NCBI RefSeq assembly: GCF_023856365.1
Contig: NC_064537.1
Coordinates: 11,967,072-12,031,071 of the forward strand
DNA length: 64,000 bases
Origin: Brienomyrus brachyistius
Taxonomy: Eukaryota; Chordata; Actinopteri; Osteoglossiformes; Mormyridae
Direction of reading: 5' to 3'
Shown: positions 10,871 to 47,393 of the stretch, piece by piece
Layout of the letters: each line of letters starts with the position of its first letter
Position numbering within the stretch: position 1 is the first letter of the stretch
Notes under the pieces: generated by a model
The model's database searches: none
Told to the model about the DNA's origin: nothing
The model's input: the letters and a program-made list of their open reading frames with translations, nothing else
Translations under genes and position numbers: made by a program

Positions 10871-12924
10871 TATTTATTAGAGACTAATGTGTCATGTGAA
10901 TTTTCAGTGTTTTCCCACCTAGATTACCCATATTTTAGGCTTTTTTTTTCAGAATTATCGTTGATAATACCCCTTTAGGAATTTCTAAACTTATTCGACT
11001 GAAATTGAACTCATCACCATATTTTTAAATCACTGCATCCATTAAGAAAGAGGCGAGGCGAAGTGGCATCACAAGAACAACATCGCAATAACATCCAATG
11101 GCTCATACAATGATGAACATTTTTGTTGCATTATAGTTGTTTTAGTTGTTATTGTTGTTCGAAAATTCACGGAACACATGACTGACAGTAAAACAAGGTG
11201 CAATGAAAAAGTGGTTGAACCAGAAAAAGCAGGGCCGGCCTGTACAATTATTTCATCAAGTCGGCTGGGACCATTTTTAATGATTTTTTCCATACCCCAT
11301 GAAAACTGCAATAATATACTCGGTAAATTAAACAGTAAACTTATTATTAATTCAAAGAAGGACTTGTGGGTAAAAATCCCTTCATCTTCATTTACTTGAA
11401 CACCAAACCCATTTATTCCATTTTAATGATTGCAGAGGCCAGTAAAAATAGCTCTGTGGGCCGGATATTACCCACAGGCCAGCTGTTGCCCAGGTCTGGG
11501 TTGGAAGATGGATAAAATGGCATGTCACATGACCACTTTGAATGTTTCACAGTCATAACCCAGGTGTCCAAACATCGGACATCTGATCGTTTTGAACAGA
11601 TGGGGTCTTTAATAGGGGCTAAAGCTACTGTGTTGATTCGTAAAAGACTGTTTTTTTTCTTAATGGGATCAGTGTAAAAACAGCCCACCCTTCAAAATAA
11701 ACAAGACAAGCAGTCAATTAGCCACTCAAAGTTACAGACAAAGCTTCCTATTTAAACTATTTACTTTAGTTTTTTTTTTACTAGGACTGCTTCTTAGTCT
11801 TCTTGTCCATTTACAGGTAATTATATATTCTTTACCTACCCAAACATTCCTATCTTTAGCGTGAACAGGAGAAGAACCAACAGTCCCTTGGGAGGACAAG
11901 CGTTAGAAGTGGGTAAAAGTCCCTGAGAGGAAAACAGTGAATGATGCCGGCGTGGAATGGAAGAGGATGCAGTACCACTAAGGCGGGCTGCATGTCTGGT
12001 GACGTACAGTGACTAGAAAATTCTGAGCGCTGTCTTACATCACAGAATATGCATTTCATGAACATCCTGCAGATGCACTTGGACCATCACGTTCTCTCAG
12101 ATTTTATTGGCAGTTACATCTAGGTCTTCCAAACCTGCAACTGTCACAATTGCTTTGTTCTCCAAGCATCGATCATCCTGTTGAATTCCAACCAAACAAC
12201 CATGTTCATTTAACCAGTACACTTCCCAAGCAGGTCCATTTTTATCCCTCAATATAATTGGCTGATGCAACACGCCTGTGATCACTCCTCTATTTTTTTT
12301 TTGCTTTATCTGGAAGTGTGTAGCATGCTAGTGAAAGCAGTATGGTATCAAAGGGAACTCTCTGTCTCTTACCTAAGGCACTCTTTACAATTACTCTCAT
12401 TTCTACATAGTCAACCAGCAAAGGCTAGTTTTTGCATATGCCAGTTTCTACTGGATTTTATGTGTAGCTTCTTATATCCTGCTGCTTATATGGAAGCTAT
12501 AGAACTGGAATAAGGAATAACTTCTCAAGGAGAGTCCTTGCTCTTTTGCACTGAAGCGGGTGGGATCCTGTGCTATAATTTACTACAGTCCAACGGTTGG
12601 CAATGATTCCTCCGCTGGGTCCTTGAGCAAGGCTGTTATTAACTTTGCTTTCTGAATTGTATGTTCCTCTGGTTAAGAGTCCGCTATTTAAATGTAATCG
12701 CACGAGTAAAATATGTAATCATAAATGTTGGTGATACTGAATTCTCAGTAATGTAATCATTTCCATTTAAACATTCAACAGGTTTTAGGGCTGAACAGAT
12801 ATTCTTCACCAGTATTTTTGGGGTCTATTCTTGTCATCATTTACTTGTATTTAAATTTTAATGCACTCATATTAGGATATGATAAAATGATGGCTAGAAA
12901 GTCAACAAATACACCAGATAAGCA
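10871..12924. other. Intergenic sequence between ern1 and tex2
   Basis: No gene is supported apart from the unrecognised ORF at 12097-12285 (separate entry). The 11430-11510 stretch ending gttgcccaggtctg looks like one end of a decayed hAT-type element. A SINE-core-like string (ctgggtccttgagcaaggc) lies at about 12618-12636. In human I recall a snoRNA host gene between these two genes; no convincing C/D or H/ACA snoRNA was found here. Confidence 0.5.
12097..12285 (-). other. Unrecognised protein-like ORF (about 62 codons)
   Basis: Open frame ending in TGA at 12099-12097. It contains GPAWEVYWLNEHGCLVG and IQQDDRCLENKAIVTVAG, with a Trp/charged composition that looks like real protein rather than translated intron. 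There is no ATG at the 5' end (it opens at GTG). The frame continues upstream only into an A-rich tract. An AATAAA sits inside the last codons. It could be a transposon protein fragment, a terminal exon or a pseudogene piece. The family is not recognised. Confidence 0.25.
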
Positions 12925-12953
12925 TACAGAAGGGATGAAGGAGAAACTTTATT
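12925..12953 (-). terminator. Candidate tex2 polyadenylation site
   Basis: On minus, AATAAA (12953-12948) is followed within about 30 nt by a GT-rich stretch (tctggtgtatttgttg), the usual layout of a cleavage/polyadenylation site. Earlier alternative signals are possible. Confidence 0.35.
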
Positions 12954-13419
12954 TAAAACGGCAAGCCTAAATCCTAGTGATAACTCTGAACCGTGGTAGG
13001 ACGCAACACTCGGCACATTAGACAATACACTGGTGCATCTCATCCTGGCTGAAAGGAGAAAATAAATATTATTGCACACCCGAAAATGCCATTCTTTAAA
13101 CTGACATGCAGCCTTCATAAAACATTGACCATCGGTTCACGAAAATACGTGAACAGGAATGTTCTTCACTGTATCACAAATAAATTAATGGCGTAATGAA
13201 AAGCAGTTTTCTGTTAACACCATAACCTGACGGCAATAATGAACGTTTTTTTTGTTTTTTTTTGGGGGGGGGGGGAGGCAAAATGGCAAGGGCAATAGGG
13301 TTCTCATATTCAAAAGAAGCACCATTCAACAAATAACATTTGTAACACTACTTCAGGAAAAAGGCATAATTACTTTCAACATAGTGAAAACATAAATGAG
13401 GAGGCAAATGAACGGTCTT

Positions 13420-13420
<1 letters not shown>

Positions 13421-13469
<49 letters not shown>
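13421..13469. repeat. (AC)n microsatellite, 49 bp
   Basis: About 24 uninterrupted AC dinucleotides, within the presumed tex2 3' UTR. Confidence 0.97.
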
Positions 13470-13470
<1 letters not shown>

Positions 13471-15618
13471 CAGTCAACCAGACCTTTCATCAGTCTAATT
13501 CTCCAGCACAATCTTAACCTGTCTCAGCTCTTGCTTAAAAGTAGTGATTTCCTGACACACACCCAAGAACCCAGCTCTAAATAACGCCCTACAATTCAAT
13601 GGAGAAAATTAATAGCAGGTTTCAATTTGGAAATAAGCTTTAATTGTCCAGGTGCAATCAAAAAATCATCATCATATCAAAAGATGTCTGATTAAATAAT
13701 TGTAAATAAATAAAAAGTAATCTGATACAAAAAAACAACCAAACTTGGCTCTGCCCTATAAAACAACTTCAGGAATGAACAACCTCATTTGGCTTTATCA
13801 ACTACGCTGACATCAGCAAATCAAGAGGCGCCGAAATCACAAGCATGGGCATTTTAAAGGGCAAGAAATACCAAGTATCTGCCCCTCTGTAGAATTCCCC
13901 CAAACCCTCCACCACAAACATACACAGTGCATTTGTGCCAACACATACCTCGACTCACATCTCGCTTGCCTGCGATCTGCCGAAAAGGAAAGGTGTGAAA
14001 TTTATGTACCGAGTTTGGCAAAAACGATCACTCTCAAATAAGCCACTACTGTATAAAAATAAATACACTTTAAAGTATAACCATTTCAGAAGTGTGCGCA
14101 AGACAATGACACCATTAGTGTTAACGAGATTATTTACTATTTAAATCAGCTCGCGCTCTCACAGTGCTGAGAGATACGGTGTGGCTTGTGTTGGTCGGGG
14201 CACAATGATTGTATTTAATCTCTTTTTGAAAGATATGCTATTACCTGAATGGTTCCGCTAATGATAATCAAATAAAAATGGCCACCAGGAGTTCATTATG
14301 GCTATTTCAAAGTCACTAGGTGAGGCATTTAAGTCCGTCATCACGATACGTTCAGAGAAGTGAAGTCGCGCTTGGCATGTCTAGTACACCTTTGTGCATC
14401 TATACGAAGTAGCAAGCATAGAAAACATGGAGGGGGGAAAATTATAAAAAAAAAAAAAAAAAAAAAGCAAAATATAGTCTGAGCCTCTCATTGAGGAGGT
14501 TGTTGTGTGAAGATCCTGTTTGCTAGCTTTAGTAACTTACACTGTTAATGCAGAACTGCATTTGGACGCAGAACAATGTCAATTGCTCACGAGTCGTCAT
14601 ACATTCATTAAAAAGTGTTAGGCCACAACATTCATCTTTTAGATATATGTAGCTCTACGATCGCGAAGGTGTCAGTTGTCTTTGCACGTCACCCCACTCC
14701 CCCCACCCCCGCCCTAGAAACCTGCCAACAACACTCGCAAATCAAAGACACACGTGTCTATGTGCCACCCTCGCCCATAAGGTTGACTGTAAGAATCCCA
14801 GTAAGGGGAATTTCGATGGCAGGGCCGGCTGTTTGGCTGCCATGGATCATGGACACCGGTACCCCTTGATTCTTTCGCCGACCGAGAGGGACGTCTCGGG
14901 GGCAGGTGGGAGACGGGTGCAAGACACCCATCTACACCTGCGACTCCAAGCAGCTCGCTTTCCTTAAAATGTTAAGTGCTGAAAACCCCAGCAGGACACG
15001 CTGACCGATTCGCTCCACGCTGGTGGTCCTACCTGCAGAGTCCAGTGCGCTGCTACACCCACAAGTCACAGTTAAACACCAAGACCTCATTGCATCCAAC
15101 ATGACAGGAAAGGCGCTCTGCTCAAAGCCAATGATCAAACCATCACAGTTCCCTGTTCTAATTTTCTCTATTCTCCTTCCTTACAGAATAAACACTGATC
15201 GCCGTTTTGTGTCCCACACCTTACTTCGGGACATAAGGAGATGGGTGAATGCATTACTGAGGTGCTCCAAAGGACTATATCCCATTTCTTCTAATCACCC
15301 CCCTCCAGAAACCAGCCAGGTCACAGTTATAATTAAGTCAAAGTCTTTTCTTCATGTGTCCAGGTGAACAACAAGCAGCAAGTTTGTTTTTACACTTCAT
15401 GGTTGGCCCGGCTTGACCTGGCTCCTTCGAAAGGAGGGCAGCAGGGAACCGAAAGGTCAAAGCCAAGCGGCCTCCCGTTCTGACAGAGGGGGACCCCCCC
15501 CACCTCCTGGAATGTGGCACAGGTGGTTGTGGGCGTAACGCTCGGGGGGTGGGGGCGGAGGCCACCATTGTTCTCCCAACTTGCCCCTCCATGGCCTTAT
15601 ACTGTAAACAGCCACACT

Positions 15619-39061
<23,443 letters not shown>

Positions 39062-39604
39062 TGCAGTGCCGCGAACCTCCGGCAACCTGGGAGGGAACAA
39101 GGAGGAAGGGGCGGGGCTTAGAACAGGACTCTCACACTGCGGCCACCACGATGCACACGGACCGCCTTTTGTCACTCAACTGCACATTGCGACAAAGTCA
39201 CTGCAGCCATCGTTTGGCCGCCACCTGGTCCATCTTCTCATCAGCGAGATCGATCTCCAGCCACACCAGAAGATGTGCAAGACGAGCTTCATAAAAACTG
39301 ACACTAACTGGAAAATGATTATTTCTGTTCTCACACTATTTCCTGTAAGCTATCAAAGCCTTTCATTATCTTTTTTCAGAACAACAGAAGCAAGCGATTC
39401 ACTCGACTCCTACATTTTTAGTCAGAGGTTTTAGAAAAAAGAGAAGTAATAATAGGCTAATGTTACAATGTTATACATACAGCAGGCAAATGACAAGCGA
39501 TCTGGATGTGCTAATGATAAACAGAGATGATTCATCCAGCCATTAACCTAATTTTTCCTAACTGCTAATTCAGTGCAGAGCCGAAGACATGCCAGTCATG
39601 TCAG

Positions 39605-39650
39605 GACACACACACACAGACACACACACAGACACACACACAGACACACA
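39605..39650. repeat. (AC)n with regular AG interruptions
   Basis: cacacacaga blocks repeated with about a 10-bp period. Confidence 0.9.
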
Positions 39651-39925
39651 AGGGGGAATTTCACCAACTCAACCAGCACGGTGGGAGAATACAGCTAGAT
39701 ACAATGTTTCAAGCCTACTTTCCTAAACAAATACAGTAAATGCAGTATACAACAAAAAAATTGCAACAGTTTACCTGCAGGTCTCTGGAATAAAACCGTT
39801 TAACCTGCATGCCACAATAATTCATAAATCAGGAAATACAGCAGAAATGTCAGTGTGCGCATGATGTGGGGAGCCTGAACAATGTTTCTGAAACTGGTCC
39901 CCACAAGGTAGCTAAACCTATCCAG

Positions 39926-39926
<1 letters not shown>

Positions 39927-39960
<34 letters not shown>

Positions 39961-39981
39961 TATCCATCCATCCATCCATCC
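39927..39981. repeat. (AC)n followed by (TCCA)n
   Basis: (AC)15 to 39957, then five TCCA units ending at 39981. Confidence 0.9.
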
Positions 39982-42174
39982 AAACTGCTTCTCTTGGTCA
40001 GTGTCATTGCATGGAGGGAATTTTACATTTTCAAAGTTTAGAAAATAGCAGGTTTCTGAAAAGGTTTGTGTACAAGAGCTGAAATGGGGTAAATATTGAC
40101 AAAAAAAATTTTCCGAGAAACCTCTCCATTTGTCCAAGACACGAACTTTGGACCCCTGATTAGTGAGGGCTTCACAACAACACAAGTCATGTGATTCCAG
40201 CTCCTGGCCACCCACAGCGAATGCAGGAAACAGACGGCAGGCAGAGTCAGGCATGAAGAGCCTCACCCAATTAGCCAGATCATTGCGATAACATCATAGG
40301 CCGGCACAGCACAGCCCTTAAAGAACAGAGCTGTGGATAGGAGGACAAAAAGGAGGGGAGAAGAAAGCAAGGAGCTTCCTCTGTGGGATATTGTGGGAGG
40401 TGACTTCATCCGCACCGTCCATTTCAAAGTACAGGGACGTGAAACAGTGACGCAGTCTCAGGTCATTTTGGTGTTAACACTGCAGCTACTGTCAGATTCT
40501 TATCCCAAATACGCCCATCTGGCTGGAGCGCAGTCAGCCCAGGAACCGTGGTGCCCAAACCGCCGCTCTGCTGTTTGCTCAGCCGCTGATTAACAGCCCC
40601 TGCTTTGAGGCGTCGTTAATAATTTACAGCCGCTCAACGCAATCAACGGCTGCCAGCATGAAGCAATCATGAAAAGGTGATCTCCCGCAGGGCGCCTGCC
40701 AGGGCAGCTTTGGGGCAGGAAATGACGGAAACAGTCCCTCAAACATTTAACTGAAGAACCAGCCGATGTATTTTGTAATGTATGAAATGCATTGTGACAC
40801 GCTGAATTCTCCCGGAACCTAAATCCCATACTGCCAATATCACAAAATTAAATAAAACAATCTTCTACTGTACACGTCAGTGCAAGATCTTGCCACCTAC
40901 AAAAAGGACTCCCAAAGACATTCTCTGTATATCAGCTTCAGTGATGATTTAACACTTTATATATTACAGGTTCTGCTGCAGGCCAATGGGCCGTGCGGCA
41001 CGTGTCAGTTTGGGCTCATTTACCCCGGGTGCCTTTTGGGTAATGTAGTATCAGGAAGGATGATAACACAAGTGGGCAGGAAGTGGTTACTGATTAACAG
41101 CCTCCATAAACAGCAGCTGGATAAGGATAGAAGACTAGCCCAAAGGAGGGCTCATTAAATCAGGGCATTTTAGATGCTATATCTGTAGTGATGCTTCTAC
41201 ACTCAATGTATCTGTTTTTAAATGACTAAAATTGAATAAACAATTGTTGTTTTTTTTTTTTTTTTTAAAGTCAAGCAATCATGCGCATTCACACATTAAG
41301 GCCACAAAAACAAAGGATGCAGCATGCGCAGTACATGCGAGTCTTAGTGCGCATGTGACCACAGATCGGCCAGTGACAATGGTGTCAGTAAATGAAGGGT
41401 AGATTTTTATTTTTTTTAACTCTTCAACAAAGAGTTGTGTCCTCCTTTCCGTAGTGCTCAGCTTCTACACTGAGCCCGTTTTATAATCCGATGAATTTAC
41501 AGTTGCCTACATCATTTATTATTTATTTATTTTTTTAAATGCTGTCCTGCGCCATATACCAGGGTAACCCTCTCCCTCACAATTGCATGCAAGATAATTC
41601 TACGGTAATTCCAGAGCTCGACAGGAAGGTGATGGAGCAAAACTGTTTGGGTACAGATTCATTAACTCAGTGAGGCCTCACCGCTTAACAAAACTGAGTG
41701 TCAGCTTCACCTGCAGCCTTGTGTTCTCTGTAATGTTTCAGATGGCGGACAGATTGCAGACAAAACAGAACACACTGAAAAATATTTGTAAACTCATTTA
41801 CATAAGAAATTTAATATTCACATAAAATTATCTGTCTTCATGTCTGCAAATCAGAGAATCTTTGGCCGCCTGGCACCGAGCTTACATTCTACGAGCTTCT
41901 TCTAATTCACTGCAAAGGGGAACAAGAGCCGCACTTACCGATGACTGCAAAATACTGTAATTAAGAGCAGACAGCAGTGTTAGCCGTACAGGATTGAAGG
42001 GAAGAAGCTCTGATCTCACACGGCAGACAGACCAGACAAGCCCGTCTGGATCAGGCTGCAGGAACAGATCCTGTCACGTGTGGACCCCGGCTGTGCTTGG
42101 TACTCTTAGGTGGGACAGGGGAGGAGATAACCGGTCGTCAACCACCAAACAGTCCCTACTGATCCATCTGGATT

Positions 42175-42352
42175 TATTTGGCAGAAACTTATGCACGTTT
42201 GAGAATGCAAGGTCAGCTGGTCCAAGAAAGCAACTGGGGGTTAAGGGCCTTGCTCAAGAGCCCAACGGTGACATCACTCTCCTGACCCTGGGATCTGAAC
42301 CAGTGACCTTCCGATCACAGGCACAGAACTCTAACCTGCTAAGCCCCAGACA
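42175..42352 (-). mobile_element. tRNA-headed SINE, partial
   Basis: On minus: gtgcctgtgatcggaaggtc and ggttcagatccc (box B), then gggctcttgagcaaggccct. This is the same head and core family as the copy at 16080-16318, diverged and missing the same 3' tail. Confidence 0.65.
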
Positions 42353-45300
42353 CACACACACCACTCCCAGATGTATGTGTCCAGGTGGCCACAGCAGGAA
42401 GAGTCGTGACCATTCCCCGCTAACACCAACCTCCGGGGCTGACTCGACCAGGGATACGTACGGAAAGCAGTCCAGTACAGCAGGTTCAGAAAGTACTCAT
42501 AGCCCTGGACCTTAGATGGCCTCCGTGTGCCCTGTCACAAATACCCAGTGCACCTCTGCTGTACGGGAACTCAAGAACGACCAATGGATCAAACACAACA
42601 CCCCCCGCAGAAGACCACATGCAAAAAGAAATTAGAATTATGACTGATTCGGGCAGGGGTGATGAAATAGTAGGAAAGGAAAAAAGAAAGAAAAAGCCGA
42701 CATGGGCTCTTTGATCAGAAGATTGTTGTAAAAATCCCCAGAAGAGGCGCGTGAGGAAAGCGTGAAAGGCAACAGACTGTCCTCGTGTCTGGACCGCCGA
42801 GGGGGTGTCCGTCTGTGCGGCTCGACACCCTGCACCCCCCTGATGGGAGCCTGAGTCACACACAGCAGAAGGGCCATCCAAACAAGCTCCCAGGCCCTGA
42901 GATAGCCCCCACCCCTCCACCTGAGGCAGACGTCATGGAGGCTTTTTGCTTTTTCCGATGCCACCGACTCGCAGTTAATATTTTGGGGGGGGGGGGGAAC
43001 TCATCTCTATTCTTGCCAAACTAGCTGCATTTACCTGGACCTGGGATATATTAAGAGCAACTAACTGTGCTAATCCAAAGGTGTCACGATGGGGGCTCGA
43101 CGGAAGACGGTCCACCTCTAAATCGCGTTTTATCTGGAAGCAGTTAATTAAGAGAACTGATGACAACAACTTCAACCAGGTTTTACTTGGTCTTACGGGG
43201 TAACGCTTTAATAACCGCCTGAGACGTCTCAGGGCGAGACAGAACAAACACGTGACAGACAGGTAGGAACGGAGGGATGATACAGATAAAAATCGGCGGA
43301 ATGAAGACAGACTGCGTGCATCAAGTCTTTTTTGGCTGCATTTTGCCCAGTGATGATGGAAATACAGCAAGACCGTATACAGCTGTAAATAAGGAACAGG
43401 TGAAATGATCAAACCTCCTCATGTCGTCACCAGATCCCTTTCAAGTAAAATTCCCAAGAACGGCTCCACTTCCTGCCGCATATCAGGCGGCACATCGTGA
43501 CCCAGATACACGCATCAAGACGAGACAGAAGTTCCTTTGATGGTACGCTGTGACAATGGGGAGCGGGACCATCTTCACATCAGTAAGGGGGCATTACACC
43601 CGCCGGCCCACACCACCAAAAACACCCAGATCTGCAGGGTCTGGTACCTGTTCTCTCTGACAGCAGAAAAGATGGTCCCGCTCAGACAGACACAAAAACA
43701 AAGAGACCTTCCTTCAAAGGGAACATCACAATATGAGATGTGATCGAATCCAATACAACTGTGTGGGTTCTGATCTGCTCGACTCCTTGGTTCCTGCAAA
43801 TGATCTCTATCCATCGAGTTACTGAAGGATGACCATCACCTTCAGAGTCCGTCGTTCTCTAAATGTGCTGTCCATAGAAGTACAGCAATTTCTAGGCCAG
43901 AATGGGCAGGTGATGTAATAGGACTGGACCGGAACCCAACAGGAAAGCAGTCCAGGGCTGGAGGTGGTAGGGGAGAGAGACCATGCTGCAAAGCACGATG
44001 CCTCCTTGATATAGCATGTGAGTGTGGGGGGGTGGTGATGAGAGAGTCGGGGCTCCTGGAGAGGTCAGAGTCAGCATGCTCTCCAGGACACAGCGTGGCA
44101 TGGCCGCCATGAGCCGGCTGCCCTTTAGCCAACCCGCTCACTGCACCACCTCGGAGCGCTATGGCGCTGTGTAAATAAAGGTCACCCGTACGCCGGGTGG
44201 GCGGTCAAGCAATAGGGTGACACTTCCCTGCCATTTTCAGGACGGGGGGCTCTGACGCGGAAGCCATCATGCCGCAGTCTTCACCAGCGGGTAAACGAAA
44301 AGGCCACATGAAAGCATGCGTGCAAGAAACCGTCTAAGGATGATGTCACACTGAATCGCTACGCTGCCATTGGACGTTGGAGGGAGGGATATAGTATTCC
44401 ATACCCAGTGAGAGAAAGGAGTCTGCTGGGCATGAATGCATCTATACAGTAATGCACGGTCACACACGACTGTACTGAACACACACAGGCACAGACACAC
44501 AAAGCATGTGACTTCACAATGAATCACTCAACAGCTTTGTCGAAAAGAGAAGGGAAGGAGCTGAGAGGGAGAGTGATAAGAGGAAGACGAAGGGTGATGG
44601 TTACAGCCCTGGGGCGCTTCTGCAGACGTGCTTAGGGACGTTCTCTGCCGACTCGTGGTGCTGCTCCAGGTTCGAGAGTGAGAGGCAGCGGCAGACAAAG
44701 CTAAATCAAACATAGCAACATAGAAAAAGAAGATGGGAGCACAGGGCTGCAGGAGAGTGGAGTAAGACGGCATCAGGGTGGGGATGTCCGCCCTTTTTGG
44801 TGCCCACTGCCTGCCTGGTGAGGGTGACCCCAAACAACATCCAGCCAAAAAATACTACTAAAAGTCAGCTGCTATTCAGCGACGGCCTAAATTAAAGTAT
44901 ATCTGGCCGCAGAGGTCTTTCAGGCAACTGATCAAACTTTATATGCAAAGACAAACGGGGCATATTAAACATTCCCCTCCATTACTGTAATGCTACCGTG
45001 ATTTTTTTTGTGCCAAAATGTCATTTTAATTCTATTTCCAGTGAATGTAAGAGGTCCTCTCTGTTGGAAAATCATGAACGGAATTGAGAAACCCTGAAAA
45101 AAAAACAATTAAACATGAAAGTCTGTACCACCACTGTCACCACAAGGCCTGCATCGCATTGCTTCCTGTCCCGCTAGATGTGGCGGCCGGCCTCGATCTA
45201 GCGGGCTGCAGCTCACAGGTAGCAACCTTTCACAGCAGCCGCGGTAAATGTACTCCAGACTTGGTAAAGGTGCTAAGTAAGCAGACGGAGCCTGTAAACG

Positions 45301-47364
45301 TTTGATGCTCTACAAGGCTGGGCACAAGATAGCAGACACTTAACCATGCTATGAAAAGAAAAAAACTCACCCCCCGGAACACTAAATTTCACTTCCAAGA
45401 TCCAGGAGTCACTTTCGATGCAACGGTGAGCAAAAGGTCATCTGCAGGATGAGGTGTTTTCAACAAAAAAAAAAAAAAAAACATTTGCGAGGCAAGACTG
45501 TACACCATATACCTCCAAGAACAGGAGAAAGTCCCTCCATCAGAGATCACAGCTAGATATAAAAAAGCAGCTCAGAACATTTGATTCATGAGATAGAGGC
45601 AAGTGGATGAATGTGGATTAAGAGCTAAAAGGCAGCGTGGAATTGGAGTTGAAGGGCATCTGGCAGAGGGGATTTCAGCAGGACATGCCAGAGGTGAAGG
45701 GAAGGAGGACTGGACAGATAGACTGAGGGGTCCACAACGCTCACCCAGTGGGTACTGCATTGGCTGTACCTCCAGGCTCTTCAGCAGATGCCGGAACACT
45801 GCAAGGATAGTCACACGGTATTTTAACAAAGCCTCAGCCCAGAAACAATTCCATACTCCCCGGTTCCATACAGACACCCAGGGCAAGACTTCCAACTTCC
45901 TGTCCAACTCAAGGGTTTACATGAGGACAGCACATTAGAGGTCGCAGCTTAATGACCGCGACACGATCCTAATGGGCCGGCTGACTGGGAAGCGGTTTCT
46001 GAAGAGGAAGAAGTGAGGAGAGTGCTGACGTTTAATCTGCCATAATGGATTGCCGATTTTTCACTCAGTAATAGGGCCAGACAGTGCAGCTGCGGGATAC
46101 AGACAGAGGGGTTAGGAGCAACAACGGCCCCGTTAGAGATGGGACCTCAAAGTGCCTAGGTAAGGGCGGGGGAGGGAGAGTCAGTGGTCAGCCTTCCCCC
46201 CCCCCCATCCAACGTCCTTCACATCCACCGTGGCTTGTCCCCATCACACTTCAGGTTTCAGCCTCAGTGGTCACAGTACAGTATCTCAGCAAAAAGAGAT
46301 TGAATAAAACGTAGTAGTAATGCAATAATGACATACGGGCTGGGGGGTGACTGTCAAGATTATTGAGTCTGAAAGCATCCAGGCCGTTTTTATGCGCTAG
46401 ATGGTTCACACTCAGAAGGGGAGAAAATCTGGAACATAACTGGACCGGTCTGGGTTGGGGGCCCCAATATAATATGGGGCCCAAAATGTGTAGCAGGGCC
46501 CCTGCTCTGGACACCGGAATCTCTGGCTGACAGATCCGCGCGGCTGTCTGCCTGACCCTGGACGAGAGCCCCAGCCGTCGCGTTCACCTCCATTAACGGG
46601 CCTCGATTTGCCGCCTCGCCAAAGTGGCTTCATTATGCTTGAATGAGGTACACGGTCTGGCCGGCGTCCCGACAAGCCGCCGGTGCTTCCGCGCCCGGCT
46701 CAGGTTTCCTCCCTCCTGATCCCGCCGCGCCACTATGCTGCCGTTCTCGCCTCGCCGCTCCCCAGCAGCGGCCACGGGAAATGCGTCACGGCAAGCCCCC
46801 GGGCCGGAGAAGCCTCCCACGCCCGTTTCTTTTTTTAAAGACTATGGCGGTGGAGGGGGGGGGGGGGGGGCAGATATTTTTAGGCACATAGACTCCCCCA
46901 GCTACAAAATGCTACTTTATCTGTAACCGAAAAAGGAACAAAAAATAATCAATTCCCATTATTTCACCCTTTGGCTAGGCTTGCTTCAGCTTGCATGACC
47001 CTTACAATTATTCACTGACTTTTACCGCACAGACTTCTCACACCATCCCTGCCATTGTGCGCCCTACCCCTGCTGACCACACCTTAAACGGACCCCACTC
47101 GGCGCCCGGCCCCCCAGCAGCAGATACGCCCGAGGTGCGCTAGCGGACGCCGGGGCGCGACAACACAGGCCGCAAACCGGCTCGTCCGGGTGCCTTAATA
47201 GCTCAAGGTGCCTGTGACCTAGACTGGAGCCTCTCACTACCTGCTGTTGTTGTTCTGGAGCCTGTTATGCAGGCCGGCAAAGGATAAAAGGGCCTTATTC
47301 AGCCCTGCATGAATCAAACGGGTGTGACTATCAGAGACGCCCATGATCCTTTTAAATACACACA

Positions 47365-47393
47365 CCCCCCCCCCCCCCCCCCCCCCCCCCCCC
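47365..47393 (+). repeat. C29 homopolymer
   Basis: Twenty-nine consecutive C after (CA)4. i-motif/G-quadruplex capable and likely length-polymorphic. Confidence 0.92.

Larger units (their letters stand above)
12925..15618 (-). other. Probable tex2 3' UTR
   Basis: Sequence downstream of the tex2 stop, continuing to a candidate polyadenylation signal at 12953-12948. It includes an (AC)n tract at 13421-13469, a run of A around 14447-14466 on the + strand, and ATTAAA-type alternative signals on minus near 13632 and 14215. Its true length is inferred. An unusually long UTR of about 2.7 kb would be needed if only the last signal is used. Confidence 0.4.

Noticed and set aside
10601..10978. 125-codon + frame starting ATGGCGAAAAAG in the ern1 promoter, suggesting a divergent gene
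   Set aside because: No recognisable protein after the first residues. The ATGGCG is better explained as a YY1-like promoter motif.
11229..11510. Possible full hAT element ending gttgcccaggtctg
   Set aside because: Only one end looks like a hAT terminus. The left side (cagggccggcc) is not its inverted copy and there is no target duplication.
12750..12846. Possible C/D snoRNA on minus (ATGATGA ... CTGA about 95 nt apart)
   Set aside because: The flanks do not form a terminal stem and no guide pairing is evident. The expected ern1-tex2 intergenic snoRNAs could not be confirmed.
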